Notes under the pieces: model-generated | Told to the model about the DNA's origin: nothing | Seen by the model: only the letters and a program-made list of their open reading frames with translations | Databases searched by the model: none | Source: Agromyces sp. Marseille-P2726 | Lineage (GTDB): Bacteria > Actinomycetota > Actinomycetes > Actinomycetales > Microbacteriaceae | Reading direction: 5' to 3' | DNA: 64,000 bases | Assembly (NCBI RefSeq): GCF_902809835.1 | Contig: NZ_CADDWM010000010.1 | Coordinates: forward strand, 1-64,000 | Made by a program: the position numbers and the translations under genes | Shown: piece after piece, positions 37,374 to 46,537 of the stretch | How the letters are laid out: every line of letters starts with the position of its first letter | How positions within the stretch are numbered: position 1 is the first letter of the stretch

Positions 37374-38579
37374 TCAGGCGTCCAGGAGCGCTCGGAGGGC
37401 GTCCCCGACGATCGCGTGCTCGATGAGGAACGCGTCGTGGCCGTACTCGGAACGGACGAGGAATGGCTCGGGCCCGTGCACGCTGCGGCGCAGTCTGGCA
37501 GCGATGTCCCGCTGTCCATCGAGCGGGAAGTACCGGTCGCTGTCGATGCCCAGGACGAGGCTCCTGGCCTCGATGCCGTCGAGTGCGGCCGCGACGCCTC
37601 CGCGCCCACGGCCGATGTCGTGCGAGTTCATCGCCTCCGTGAGCACGAGGTAGCTGTTGGCGTCGAACCGGCGCGTGAACTTGTTGCCGTGGAAGTCGAG
37701 GTACGACTCCACGGCGAATCTCCCGCCGCCGCCGAGCGGGTCGAGGCCGCTCTGCCAGCTGCGCTCGAACCTCTGGTTCAGCTCGATGGCGGATCGGTAG
37801 TTGAGCATCGCCATGCGACGCGCGAGTGCCAACCCACGGGTCGGACCCTCGCCGTCGGGCAGGTCGTAGTAGTCACCGCCGCGGAACCCCGGATCGATTC
37901 GGATCGCCTCGAGTTGCACGGAGTTCTGCGCCACCTGGTCGGCGGTGGCGGCAGCGGGTGCGGCCAGCACGGCGATGCGCTCGACCGCCTCGGGGGCCAT
38001 GATCGCCCACTCGAGCACGTGCATCGCGCCCATCGACCCGCCCACGACGGCGACGAACCGGTCGATGCCGAGCGCGCGTGCGAAGGCGAGCTGCGCGCGG
38101 ACCTGGTCGCGAATGGTGAGGAACGGGAATCGCGCGCCCCACTCCACCCCGTCGGGGGCGACGGACGCGGGACCAGTCGACCCCTGGCATCCGCCGAGCA
38201 CGTTCGGGGCGACCACGAAGTACCGGTCGGTGTCGATGGCGAGTCCCGGTCCGACGACCCCCGGCCACCACCCGGAGGTCGCGTGTCCGCGGCCTGCCGG
38301 GCCGATGACATGGCTGTCGCCCGTGAGGGCGTGCAGCACCAGGATGGCGTTGTCTCGCGCGGGCGAGAGCTCGCCCCAGGTCTCGTACGCGATCCTCGCC
38401 TTGGGAATGACCGCCCCCGACTCCAGCGCCACGTCGCCGATCGCTGCGAAGCGTCGGTCGCCCACCGGGTCGCCCTCGCGCCAGGCGCCGGTGGCAGGCG
38501 GTCTCCCGACGAGCGACAGCGCCCGTGCCTCGGGGACGATCCCCGCGGGCACCGCGTCGGCCGTCGTCTGCCAGTCCAT
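37374..38579 (-). CDS. metX: Homoserine O-acetyltransferase
   Basis: Acetylates L-homoserine with acetyl-CoA, the first committed step to methionine. This is an alpha/beta-hydrolase of 401 residues with nucleophile Ser182 in VVGGSMGAMHVLEW, catalytic Asp in LGIDSDRYF and His in SEYGHDAFLIEH. LHALTGDSHV and GVVGPGLAIDTDRYFVVAPN are MetX signatures. It lies downstream of metY in the same orientation, 111 bases apart, with a large hairpin between them; the two enzymes act in sequence. Confidence 0.95.
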   Translation of the reverse strand: MDWQTTADAVPAGIVPEARALSLVGRPPATGAWREGDPVGDRRFAAIGDVALESGAVIPKARIAYETWGELSPARDNAILVLHALTGDSHVIGPAGRGHATSGWWPGVVGPGLAIDTDRYFVVAPNVLGGCQGSTGPASVAPDGVEWGARFPFLTIRDQVRAQLAFARALGIDRFVAVVGGSMGAMHVLEWAIMAPEAVERIAVLAAPAAATADQVAQNSVQLEAIRIDPGFRGGDYYDLPDGEGPTRGLALARRMAMLNYRSAIELNQRFERSWQSGLDPLGGGGRFAVESYLDFHGNKFTRRFDANSYLVLTEAMNSHDIGRGRGGVAAALDGIEARSLVLGIDSDRYFPLDGQRDIAARLRRSVHGPEPFLVRSEYGHDAFLIEHAIVGDALRALLDA

Positions 38580-38636
38580 ACCTCGATTCTCGCGAACCCG
38601 GCACGGGCGCACCCGATTGTTACGAGGGCCGGAACG

Positions 38637-38673
38637 ACGGATGCCGCGAGGGCGTGCGCCCCGCGGCATCCGT
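38637..38673. terminator. Hairpin between metY and metX
   Basis: ACGGATGCCGCG (38637-38648) and CGCGGCATCCGT (38662-38673) pair perfectly over 12 bases, and the enclosed GGGC-GTGC-GCCC adds a 4-base stem. It lies after the metY stop on the minus strand and could end or attenuate transcription into metX. Both arms contain the window-wide GGCATCCG word. Confidence 0.6.
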
Positions 38674-38690
38674 CACCTGCGGTCGGGTTC

Positions 38691-40016
38691 TCAGACCCTG
38701 GTCGCCTCGGCGGCCACCCTCGCTGCGGTGAGCCCCGCCTCGAGGTCGGCCTTCAGGTCGTCGATGTTCTCGATGCCGACCGACAGGCGCACGAGGCCGG
38801 GCGTCACGCCGGCCGTGAGCTGCTGCTCGGGCGTGAGCTGCGAGTGCGTGGTCGACGCGGGGTGGATGACGAGTGAGCGCACATCGCCGATGTTGGCCAA
38901 GTGGCTGAACAGCGCCAGATTGTCGACGAGCGCTCGACCGGCGTCGACGCCGCCCTTCAGCTCGAACGAGAGGACCGCGCCCACTCCCTTCGGGGCATAG
39001 GCGTTCGCGGCCGCGTACCACGGGCTGGAGGGGAGCCCGGAGTAGTTCACGCTGGCGACGTCGGGGTGGTTCTCGAGCCACTCCGCGATCTCCTGCGCGT
39101 TCTGCACGTGCCGCTCGACGCGCAGGGAGAGCGTCTCGATCCCCTGGAGCAGCAGCCACGCGCTATTCGGAGAGATCGCCGACCCGAGGTCGCGCAGCAG
39201 CTGCACCCGGGCCTTGATGATGTAGGCGAGCCCGTCTCCGACGGCCGCGGTGTAGCTCGCGCCGTGGTACGACGGGTCGGGCTCGGTGAGGCCCGGGAAC
39301 CGCTCGACGTTCTTCGACCACGGGAATGCGCCCCCGTCGACGATGACCCCGCCGATGGTCGTGCCGTGGCCGCCGAGGAACTTCGTCGCGGAGTGCACCA
39401 CGATGTCGGCGCCGTGCTCGAAGGGTCGGATCAGGAAGGGCGTCGCGATCGTGTTGTCGACGATGAGCGGCACGCCACCGTCGTGCGCGACGTCGGCGAC
39501 GAGCCGGATGTCGAGCACGTTGATCTTCGGGTTGCCGATGGTCTCGGCGAACAGCAGCTTGGTGTTGGGGCGGATCGCGCGGCGCCACTCCTCGGCGTCG
39601 TCCTGGTTCTCGACGAACGTGGTCTCGATGCCGAGCTTCGCGAGCGTGTACTTGAAGAGGTTGTAGGTGCCGCCGTAGATCGACGACGAGGAGACGATGT
39701 GGTCGCCGGCCTGGGCGATGTTCAGCACGGCGAACGTGGTCGCCGACTGTCCCGAGGCGAGGAGGAGGGCACCGGTGCCGCCCTCGAGCGCGGCGACGCG
39801 CTCCTCGACGACGGCCTGCGTCGGGTTCTGGATGCGCGTGTAGATGTTGCCGAACTCGGCGAGCGCGAACAGGTTCTTGGCGTGCTCGGCATTGTCGAAG
39901 ACGTAGGAGGGGGTCTGGTAGATCGGCGTGGCACGGGCGTTGGTCGCCGGGTCGGGTGCGGCGCCTGAGTGCACCTGCTTCGTCTCGAATCGCCAGTCGG
40001 CGGCGTTCTCGCTCAT
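38691..40016 (-). CDS. metY: O-acetylhomoserine sulfhydrylase/aminocarboxypropyltransferase
   Basis: PLP enzyme converting O-acetylhomoserine plus sulfide to homocysteine. The 441 residues start TKQVHSGAAPDPATNARATPIYQTPSY. They contain the PLP-phosphate loop ASGQSATTFA, the cofactor Asp region VPLIVDNTIATPFL, and the Schiff-base lysine in VVHSATKFLGGHG. Length and motifs fit MetY rather than MetB/MetC. ATG at 40016 follows AAGGAG. I find no S-box or SAM-IV riboswitch in the 110 bases upstream. Confidence 0.95.
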   Translation of the reverse strand: MSENAADWRFETKQVHSGAAPDPATNARATPIYQTPSYVFDNAEHAKNLFALAEFGNIYTRIQNPTQAVVEERVAALEGGTGALLLASGQSATTFAVLNIAQAGDHIVSSSSIYGGTYNLFKYTLAKLGIETTFVENQDDAEEWRRAIRPNTKLLFAETIGNPKINVLDIRLVADVAHDGGVPLIVDNTIATPFLIRPFEHGADIVVHSATKFLGGHGTTIGGVIVDGGAFPWSKNVERFPGLTEPDPSYHGASYTAAVGDGLAYIIKARVQLLRDLGSAISPNSAWLLLQGIETLSLRVERHVQNAQEIAEWLENHPDVASVNYSGLPSSPWYAAANAYAPKGVGAVLSFELKGGVDAGRALVDNLALFSHLANIGDVRSLVIHPASTTHSQLTPEQQLTAGVTPGLVRLSVGIENIDDLKADLEAGLTAARVAAEATRV

Positions 40017-40129
40017 GAGGTCTCCTTCTCGGGGTCGGATGTGCGGACCCGCCGCAACGCCAGCCACGCTACGTCCGGTGCGGTCGGCGGGCAACGCGCC
40101 CCGACACACGACGTAATCGTGCGGAGGGG

Positions 40130-41242
40130 TCAGGAGCGCGGGTCCTGGTCGTCGCCCGGTGGGGGCGATTCCACCGTCGGAAGCGAGTCGTCGGGGAGCA
40201 CGAGGGTGCCGGTGGCCGTCACGGGATCCGGGCGGAACAGCCAGCGGGCACGCGGCTGCACGAGCGGGCGGAACACGCGTCGCACTGGCTTCAGCGACAG
40301 CACGATCGAGATGCCGATGCAGAACACGATCATCGCGGGCAGCACCCAGAACGGCTGGTCGCCGGCGAGCAGGCCGCTCTCCCGGAACGGGTACAGCACG
40401 AAGGTGTGCAGGAGGTAGATGTACATGGTGGCGGCGCCGAACGGCGTGAACCAGTGCACGCCGCGCGGCATGAGGGTGAGGAACGCAACCGTCAGGGCCA
40501 TGGCGGACAGCAGCATCAGGAGTCGGATGGCGCCCGACCACGGCTCGTCGTAGCCGATCGCCTCGTACGACTCGTCGTACAGCATGAAGCGCCGCAGTCG
40601 CAGGTCGCGCCAGGTCTCGATCGCGGTCGGCATGACGATGCTCACGGCGGCGAAGACGGCGATCGCGCCGGCGCGCCATCGCCAGGCGATGCGCGCGGGC
40701 AGGTCGAGCCAGCGCCCCGTGAGCTTCCACTGCCGCAGCTTCCACCCGAACACGAAGAAGGGCAGCATGCCGAACGTGCGCGAGAGCGCGAGGGTGGAGT
40801 CGATGGTCTCCGTGTAGCCCGCGGCGATCGAGATCAGGACGGCGATCACGAGGGGATACCGCAGCAGCACCAGGTAGGGGAGCACGATGCGCCACACGGC
40901 CAGTGCGATGAGGAACCAGAGGGTCCACGACGCGGTCGTGTAGTCGAGGTCGAACGAGCGCCCGAGTGCCCAGCGGATGACGGTCCAGATCGTCTCGAAG
41001 ATGAAGTAGGGGAAGACGATGTCGGTCAGGATCTGTCGTAGCGCCCGGGCGGTCGGCGGCCCCGACTTCGCGAAGTAGCCGGCGACGGTGACGAACACCG
41101 CCACGTGGAACGAATAGATGAACAGGTAGACGCTGTAGGCCGCATTGTCCTCGCCGATGAGGGGGAGGATGCCGTGCCCGATGACGACGAGGGTGATCGC
41201 GATCCAGCGGGCGTTGTCCCACATGGGTACCCGCCGGCGCAT
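40130..41242 (-). CDS. Membrane acyltransferase (AT3/OafA family)
   Basis: A 370-residue polytopic membrane protein of acyltransferase family 3, which transfers acyl groups to surface glycans or lipids. It begins VPMWDNARWIAITLVVIGHGILPLIG, with the catalytic-type His in VIGHG, and has about ten helices, including YLFIYSFHVAVFVTVAGYFAKSG. The C-terminal 35 residues are acidic and Pro-rich. ATG at 41242 follows AGGGA by 5 bases; ATG at 41272 would add ten residues. It is divergent from the SDR gene. The substrate is unknown. Confidence 0.87.
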   Translation of the reverse strand: MRRRVPMWDNARWIAITLVVIGHGILPLIGEDNAAYSVYLFIYSFHVAVFVTVAGYFAKSGPPTARALRQILTDIVFPYFIFETIWTVIRWALGRSFDLDYTTASWTLWFLIALAVWRIVLPYLVLLRYPLVIAVLISIAAGYTETIDSTLALSRTFGMLPFFVFGWKLRQWKLTGRWLDLPARIAWRWRAGAIAVFAAVSIVMPTAIETWRDLRLRRFMLYDESYEAIGYDEPWSGAIRLLMLLSAMALTVAFLTLMPRGVHWFTPFGAATMYIYLLHTFVLYPFRESGLLAGDQPFWVLPAMIVFCIGISIVLSLKPVRRVFRPLVQPRARWLFRPDPVTATGTLVLPDDSLPTVESPPPGDDQDPRS

Positions 41243-41307
41243 CGGAGTCCCTGCTTTCGGCACCGTCTCCATCGCACCATTCAACCGCAGCGCGGCAGAA
41301 TGGGCGC

Positions 41308-42093
41308 ATGGATGGGCTGCGGGCGGTCGTGACGGGCGCGAGTTCGGGCATCGGCGAGGCGACAGTGCGGTTGCTCCGCAGTGAGGGCTGGGATGTCGTG
41401 GGCGTCGCCCGGCGCGAGGAGCGCCTGCGAAGGCTCGCCGATGAGACCGGGGCATCCTTCTTCGTCGCAGATCTCACGCAGCAGGCCGACGTCGATGCCC
41501 TTCGCGACCACCTCGCCGAGAGCGGGCCGGTGCACGCACTCGTCAACAACGCCGGCGGCGCGAAGGGCGTCGACACGGTGGAGGCGTCCTCGATCGAGGA
41601 CTGGGCGTGGATGCTCGAGGTCAACGTGCTCGCCCTCAAGCGGGTCACGAGCGCACTGCTGCCCCTGCTCCGGCGCGGCGCGACCGCCCGAGGCGTGGCC
41701 GACATCGTGAACGTCACCTCGATCGCCGGGCACGTGGCGTACCCGGGAGGGGGCGGATACAACGCCGCGAAGTTCGCCGCGCACGCGCTCACGGAGGTGC
41801 TGCGACTCGAGCTGAACGGCGAACCCATCCGAGTGGTCGAGGTCGCACCCGGCATGGTGCGCACCGACGAGTTCGCGCTGGTGCGCTTCGGAGGCGATCG
41901 CGCTCGTGCCGACGCCGTCTACGAGGGCGTGCCGGAGCCCCTCGTCGCCGAGGACATCGCGGGCGTCATCGTCGACGCGATGCTGAAGCCCCGGCACGTC
42001 GACCTCGATCTCATCGTCGTCAAGCCCGTCGCGCAGGCGGCTCCCCACCGGGTCGCGAAGGGCGAACTCCGAGTCCGCGAGAGTGGCGACTGA
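41308..42093 (+). CDS. Short-chain dehydrogenase/reductase
   Basis: A 261-residue classical SDR. It has the cofactor motif VVTGASSGIG (residues 7-16), NNAGG in place of NNAG, a catalytic Ser in VNVTSIAGH, and the Tyr-Lys pair in GYNAAKFAAHALTE. VARREERLRRLAD after the second strand, with basic residues, suggests NADP(H). Close to YdfG/serine-dehydrogenase-like SDRs, but the substrate is not defined. CAGAAT lies 6 bases before the ATG. It is followed after 2 bases by the channel gene. Confidence 0.9.
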   Translation: MDGLRAVVTGASSGIGEATVRLLRSEGWDVVGVARREERLRRLADETGASFFVADLTQQADVDALRDHLAESGPVHALVNNAGGAKGVDTVEASSIEDWAWMLEVNVLALKRVTSALLPLLRRGATARGVADIVNVTSIAGHVAYPGGGGYNAAKFAAHALTEVLRLELNGEPIRVVEVAPGMVRTDEFALVRFGGDRARADAVYEGVPEPLVAEDIAGVIVDAMLKPRHVDLDLIVVKPVAQAAPHRVAKGELRVRESGD

Positions 42094-42095
42094 CC

Positions 42096-42881
42096 GTGGT
42101 CGCGACGGACCCGGCCACGCCGACCGCTCCGGCGCCCGCGCCCGCGCGCGAACGCTGGGAACGTCGCACCTCGACGCTGCTGGCGGTACTCGGGGTCATC
42201 TTCATCGTCCTGTACTCGTTCGTGGTGCTCGCGCCCGAGTTCCTCACCGACGACCTCCCGTCGTGGGCCACGACATCGATCGTCGTGCTGCTCATCGTGG
42301 TGTGGGTCGCATTCATCATCGACGTCGTCGTGCGCGTCCTCCTCACGCCGCGAGGCGCTCGGTGGTCGTTCATCTGGCGGCATCCGATCGATGTGCTGTC
42401 GGCGGTCATCCCCCTGTTCCGGGCGCTGCGCGTGGTGCAACTCCTCCGGGAGGTGCCCTATCTCCAGCGGCGCACGGGCGCGGCCGTCCGCACGACCATC
42501 GTCACCTTCGCACTCAGCTACGCGACGGTGTTCGTCTACTTCATCTCGCTCGCGACGCTCGCCGCCGAGCGCGACGCACCGGGCGCGACCATCACGAGCT
42601 TCGGCGACGCAGTCTGGTGGGCCGTCGTCACGATCGCCACCGTGGGGTACGGCGACATGGTGCCGATCACGATCCCCGGCCGGCTGTATGCGGTCATCCT
42701 GATGGCCGGCGGAATCGCGATCGTCGGTGTCGCCTCGGCGACGGTCATCTCGTTCATCAACGAGCGTGTCGGCGCCGCACGCCGCCGCGGCGACGAACGG
42801 GGTGGTGCACCACATCCTCCGCTCGAGCAGCCGCGCCTCGAGGAGCCTCGCGAGGAACCCCCGGCCACCGGCAGCCTGTGA
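42096..42881 (+). CDS. Potassium channel family protein
   Basis: A 261-residue channel subunit. An Ala/Pro-rich N-terminus is followed by about five or six membrane segments, including IVVLLIVVWVAFIIDVVVRVLL, the charged FRALRVVQLLREVPYL voltage-sensor-like helix, and the pore with selectivity filter TVGYGD (about 182-187) between two helices. The C-terminal tail is charged (EQPRLEEPREEP) with no RCK domain. GTG at 42096 lacks a clear ribosome site, but the SDR stop is 2 bases upstream, so coupled translation is likely. Confidence 0.9.
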   Translation: MVATDPATPTAPAPAPARERWERRTSTLLAVLGVIFIVLYSFVVLAPEFLTDDLPSWATTSIVVLLIVVWVAFIIDVVVRVLLTPRGARWSFIWRHPIDVLSAVIPLFRALRVVQLLREVPYLQRRTGAAVRTTIVTFALSYATVFVYFISLATLAAERDAPGATITSFGDAVWWAVVTIATVGYGDMVPITIPGRLYAVILMAGGIAIVGVASATVISFINERVGAARRRGDERGGAPHPPLEQPRLEEPREEPPATGSL

Positions 42882-42897
42882 CAGCCGTTGCCGCGGA

Positions 42898-42903
42898 TAC
42901 GCT
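42898..42903 (+). promoter_or_regulatory. -10 element, leaderless start of a 9-codon leader ORF
   Basis: TACGCT followed by exactly 6 bases and an ATG at 42910. Confidence 0.5.
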
Positions 42904-42909
42904 GTCGTG

Positions 42910-42939
42910 ATGGACTTCCACACCGAGGACGCGACGTGA
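42910..42939 (+). CDS. Nine-codon leader ORF before the peptidase E-like gene
   Basis: ATG at 42910 encodes MDFHTEDAT and stops at TGA 42937-42939, which overlaps the GTG start of the next gene (ACGTGA). The TACGCT 6 bases upstream places its ATG at a leaderless transcript 5' end. GAGGA inside it, 6 bases before the next GTG, is that gene's ribosome site. Translation of the leader could therefore control re-initiation. It is a structural inference only. Confidence 0.4.
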   Translation: MDFHTEDAT

Positions 42940-43655
42940 GCGTCCACCTCGTGGGCGGCGGCTGGGCCGACGAACCCGACGGGGCGGTCTACACGGCGTT
43001 CATCGCCGAGGCCGCGACGCGCGCCGCGGCATCCGCTCGACCGATCCCGCGGATCGCGGTGATCGCCGTCCGAGACGGTGACGAGCTCGAGCACGCCGCC
43101 CGCCTGGTCGCAGCCGCCCTGCCCGGCGGGGAGTTCGAGGCGCACGTCACCGCCGTTCCGCTGACCGGGCCGGTGCCGGCGACGGCGTTCGCCGACGTCG
43201 ACGGCATCCTCGTCGGCGGCGGTCTGACCCCCATCTACCGGGACCTGCTGGAGCCGCACTTCGGCGAGCTTCGGCGACAGGTCGCGGCCGGCGTTCCGTA
43301 CCTCGGGTTCTCGGCGGGCGCGGCGATCGCCGCCGACACCGCGCTCGTCGGCGGCTGGCGGATCGGAGAGGTGCCGGTGGCGCCCGAGGAGTCGTCAGAG
43401 GAGCTCGACGAGGTGACCGTCGCGGCCGGAATCGGGCTGATCGACGTCGCCGTCGACGTCCACGTCGCGCAGTGGGGCACGCTCACGCGCCTGGTCGCCG
43501 CGGTCGAGGCGGGGCTGGTCGAGGGCGGGCTCGGCATCGACGAGCACACCGTGCTCATCGTCGGAGACGGTGGATTCACGGTCACCGGGCGCGGCAGCGT
43601 CTGGCGCGTGCTTCCGTCGGAGCAGGGCGTGCTGGTCGGCACGATCGGCGCCTGA
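42936..43655 (+). CDS. Peptidase S51-like (peptidase E/cyanophycinase) protein
   Basis: A 239-residue protein of the S51 class I glutamine-amidotransferase-like superfamily. [14 protein letters not shown] opens the fold, [19 protein letters not shown] precedes the nucleophile elbow [11 protein letters not shown], where Ser is the nucleophile, and [15 protein letters not shown] supplies the His region. Relatives include aspartyl dipeptidases and cyanophycinase; the substrate is not predicted. GTG at 42936 follows GAGGA. It runs into ung after 2 bases. Confidence 0.85.
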   Translation: MSVHLVGGGWADEPDGAVYTAFIAEAATRAAASARPIPRIAVIAVRDGDELEHAARLVAAALPGGEFEAHVTAVPLTGPVPATAFADVDGILVGGGLTPIYRDLLEPHFGELRRQVAAGVPYLGFSAGAAIAADTALVGGWRIGEVPVAPEESSEELDEVTVAAGIGLIDVAVDVHVAQWGTLTRLVAAVEAGLVEGGLGIDEHTVLIVGDGGFTVTGRGSVWRVLPSEQGVLVGTIGA

Positions 43656-43657
43656 CG

Positions 43658-44350
43658 GTGGCGAAGTCCCTCGATGAACTCGCAGCCGACGGGCTCATCG
43701 ACCCGTCATGGGCGGGCGCGCTCCGACCCGTCGGCCCTCGCATCGCGGAACTCGGCGACTTCCTGCGAGCCGAGACCGCAGCCGGTCGCGGGTACCTCCC
43801 GCGGGGCGATCGGGTGCTCCGCGCCTTCGGTTCGCCCCTCGACGACGTGCGCGTGCTGATCGTCGGACAGGACCCGTACCCGACGCCGGGGCATCCGATC
43901 GGCCTCTCCTTCGCCGTCGACCCGCAGGTCCGGCCGGTGCCGCGCAGCCTCGCCAACATCTACCGGGAGCTCGCCGACGATCTCGGGGTGCCGATCCCGA
44001 CGCACGGCGACCTCACCTCGTGGAGCCGGAACGGCATCATGCTGCTGAACCGCGTGCTCACGGTGCGCCCGGGCGCTCCCGCCTCGCACCGCGGTCGAGG
44101 ATGGGAGCAGGTCACCGACCATGCCATCCGCACGCTCGTCGCACGCGGCGGGCCGCTCGTGGCCATCCTGTGGGGACGCGACGCGCAGAGCCTGAAGCCC
44201 CTGCTCGACGGCACGCCGACGATCGAGTCGGTGCACCCGAGCCCGCTCTCGGCGAGCCGGGGCTTCTTCGGATCCCGTCCGTTCAGCCGGGCGAACGCGC
44301 TGCTCGCGGCGCAGGGCGGCGAACCCGTGGACTGGCGGCTGCCCGGCTGA
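43658..44350 (+). CDS. ung: Uracil-DNA glycosylase
   Basis: Removes uracil from DNA in base excision repair. The 230 residues carry the catalytic water-activating loop [15 protein letters not shown] with Asp72, the Phe stacking region LSFAVDP, the leucine intercalation loop and catalytic His in [19 protein letters not shown] at 43658 lies 2 bases after the preceding stop with no strong ribosome site of its own, so it is translationally coupled. Confidence 0.96.
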   Translation: MAKSLDELAADGLIDPSWAGALRPVGPRIAELGDFLRAETAAGRGYLPRGDRVLRAFGSPLDDVRVLIVGQDPYPTPGHPIGLSFAVDPQVRPVPRSLANIYRELADDLGVPIPTHGDLTSWSRNGIMLLNRVLTVRPGAPASHRGRGWEQVTDHAIRTLVARGGPLVAILWGRDAQSLKPLLDGTPTIESVHPSPLSASRGFFGSRPFSRANALLAAQGGEPVDWRLPG

Positions 44351-44402
44351 GCAGCGAACCCTCGGCATGCCGGCGCGACATCCGCCCGCAACACTGGGGA
44401 GG

Positions 44403-44408
44403 TACGCT
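44403..44408 (+). promoter_or_regulatory. -10 element, leaderless start of the GNAT gene
   Basis: TACGCT followed by exactly 6 bases and the ATG at 44415. Confidence 0.55.
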
Positions 44409-44414
44409 GTCGCC

Positions 44415-44993
44415 ATGCTCGAGGAGGAATACCAGGAACGCCGGGTGCTGCCACGGCACCTGCGCACACCCGAGCCGCCCGAGCCCCCGTTCGAGTTCGC
44501 GATCCGCGACGCGCGACCGGCCGACCTTCCCGCGGTGCGGGAGATCTACAACCACTACGTCGCGAACTCGACGGTGACCTTCGACGAGGACGCGATGAGC
44601 CTTCGCGAGTGGAGGTCGAAGTTCGCCTACCTCGACCGCCTCGGCATGCCGTTCCTCGTGGCCGAATCACCACGCGGCCAATTGCTCGGCTATGCGCTCG
44701 TCTCCCCGTGGAAGCAGAAGCGGGCCTATCGCTACACCGTCGAGAACTCGATCTACCTCGGTCCGGCGGCCTCGGGCAAGGGCCTCGGCACGGCGCTCCT
44801 CGCCGAGCTCATCGCCCGGTCGAAGGCTGCCGGGCTGAAAGAGATGATCGCCGTCATCGCCGACCAGGGCGCCGACGCGTCGATCGCGCTGCATGAGCGG
44901 TTCGGGTTCGTCGAGATCGGGCGAATGGGCCGGGTCGGCTTCAAGTTCGATCGCTGGCTGGGCACCGTGCTGCTGCAGAAGTCGTTGAAATAG
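44415..44993 (+). CDS. GNAT acetyltransferase, phosphinothricin acetyltransferase-like
   Basis: A 192-residue GNAT protein. A 30-residue charged head (LEEEYQERRVLPRHLRTPEP) precedes the domain beginning FAIRDARPADLPAVREIYNHYVANSTVTFDE, typical of the Pat/MddA group. The acetyl-CoA loop is GPAASGKGLGTALL and the last strand IALHERFGFVEIGRMGRVGFKFDRW. Relatives acetylate methionine sulfone/sulfoximine or phosphinothricin; the actual substrate here is unknown. Confidence 0.88.
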   Translation: MLEEEYQERRVLPRHLRTPEPPEPPFEFAIRDARPADLPAVREIYNHYVANSTVTFDEDAMSLREWRSKFAYLDRLGMPFLVAESPRGQLLGYALVSPWKQKRAYRYTVENSIYLGPAASGKGLGTALLAELIARSKAAGLKEMIAVIADQGADASIALHERFGFVEIGRMGRVGFKFDRWLGTVLLQKSLK

Positions 44994-45034
44994 CCGAGGG
45001 ATGCCGCGGCGCGGCGTGCCGGGCCACCCGCCCG

Positions 45035-45040
45035 TAGGCT
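45035..45040 (+). promoter_or_regulatory. -10 element, leaderless start of the amidase gene
   Basis: TAGGCT followed by exactly 6 bases and the ATG at 45047. Confidence 0.55.
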
Positions 45041-45046
45041 TCAGTC

Positions 45047-46471
45047 ATGACCGAGCTGCACGAGTACACTGCCCTCGAGCTCCACCAGCTGCTCCAGCGT
45101 CGCGAGGTGACGCCGGTCGAGGTCGCCGCGCACTACCTCGGTCGGATCGAGCGGCTCGATCCCGCGATCGGCGCGTTCGCCACCGTCACGCGCGACGCCG
45201 CCCTCGAGCGCGCCCGGTTCGTCGAGGACCAGGTGCCGACGGCGGCGCCGCTCTGGGGCATGCCGCTCGCCGACAAGGACCTGCACCGGCGTGCGGGCGT
45301 TCCGGCACGGTTCGGCTCGCGGGCGTTCACGGACTTCGTTCCGGATGACTCCGACGAGATGGTGCTCGCGGTCGACGCGGCTGGGGCGGTCAGCCTCGGC
45401 AAGACGGCGACGCCCGAGTTCGGGCTGCCGTCGTACACGGAGGGGCTCGCCGGACCGCCCACCCGTAATCCCTGGGATCCGTCCCTCGGCGCCGGCGGGT
45501 CGAGCGGCGGTGCGGCGGCCGCGGTCGCGTCGGGGATGCTGCCATTCGCCCCCGGCTCCGACGGCGGCGGCTCGATCCGCATCCCGGCCGCCGCGTGCGG
45601 GCTCGTGGGCGTCAAGCCGTCACGGGGGCGGGTGCCGGCCGGGTCGGGACTCGCCGGTCTCGCGGGGCTGGGCGTCTCGGGGCCGCTCGCGCGGAACGTC
45701 GCCGACGCCGCCCTGCTCCTCGACGGCATGATCGCGCCCACCGGCTACCCGCCCGCGCATCGGTTCGCGGTGCGCGCCCCGGGCGACGACGGACCGTACC
45801 TGGGTGCGGCGATCCGTGGCGAGGGGCGATTCCAGCTCGGGGTCATGACCGACTCCCCGTGGGACGATGCCTACGAGATCGTGCTCGCCCCCGAAGCACG
45901 CGCGGCACTCGACACCGCGATCGAGGCCTTGGAGCGCCTCGGCCACGGAGTGGAGGCGATGGCACCGGCACCCGAGCCCGACTACCCAGCGGCGTTCCGC
46001 ACGATCTGGCAGTCGGGCGCCTCCACCATCCCGGTCGATGCCGAGGCCGAGGCGCTCCTCGAGCCGCTCACGCGCTGGCTCATCGAGCGCGGTCGAGGGG
46101 TGCGGGCGCAACAGCTCGCCGAAGCCCTCGAGTGGCTCACCGGCTTCGAGGAGCGCGTCATCCGCCGGTTCGCCCCCTTCGACGCCGTGGTCACCCCTGC
46201 GCTCGCCCTCACGCCGCGTCCGGTCGGCTGGTACGACGCTCATGACGGCGAACGCAACTTCGCGCAGCAGGTGCAGTACACGCCCTACACGTCGTTCGTG
46301 AACGTCGCGGGTCTGCCGGCCATCACCGTTCCCGTCGAGGAGACCGCGGAGGGCGCGCCGATGGGCGTGCAGCTCATCGGTCGACCCGGCGGGGAGCCGA
46401 CGCTGTTCGCGATCGCCGCGCAGCTCGAGCGTCGGGTTCGTCGGCGCCACCGGCATCCGCCGAACTGGTGA
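45047..46471 (+). CDS. Amidase signature family enzyme
   Basis: A 474-residue amidase with the Ser-cisSer-Lys triad: Lys77 in MPLADKDLHRR, the cis-Ser in GAGGSSGGAAAAV (about 152-153) and nucleophile Ser176 in GSDGGGSIRIPA. It hydrolyses small-molecule or peptide amides; substrate is unknown. It is not GatA, because it is single and not beside gatB/gatC. The length is normal and the start is supported by the -10 element at 45035. Confidence 0.93.
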   Translation: MTELHEYTALELHQLLQRREVTPVEVAAHYLGRIERLDPAIGAFATVTRDAALERARFVEDQVPTAAPLWGMPLADKDLHRRAGVPARFGSRAFTDFVPDDSDEMVLAVDAAGAVSLGKTATPEFGLPSYTEGLAGPPTRNPWDPSLGAGGSSGGAAAAVASGMLPFAPGSDGGGSIRIPAAACGLVGVKPSRGRVPAGSGLAGLAGLGVSGPLARNVADAALLLDGMIAPTGYPPAHRFAVRAPGDDGPYLGAAIRGEGRFQLGVMTDSPWDDAYEIVLAPEARAALDTAIEALERLGHGVEAMAPAPEPDYPAAFRTIWQSGASTIPVDAEAEALLEPLTRWLIERGRGVRAQQLAEALEWLTGFEERVIRRFAPFDAVVTPALALTPRPVGWYDAHDGERNFAQQVQYTPYTSFVNVAGLPAITVPVEETAEGAPMGVQLIGRPGGEPTLFAIAAQLERRVRRRHRHPPNW

Positions 46472-46537
46472 CCGACGCCCGCGGCCGGATCCGTGTTCGG
46501 TGTTCGGTGTTCGTCGCCGTCCGGGGGTATGCGACAC

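Noticed and set aside
40017..40129. SAM riboswitch (S-box or SAM-IV) before metY
   Set aside because: The leader has no recognisable SAM-IV or S-box core sequence or matching stem order.
40017..41864. Upstream in-frame extension of metY through the acyltransferase and SDR region
   Set aside because: Long GC-rich frames stay open by chance. AAGGAG and the conserved MetY N-terminus place the start at 40016.
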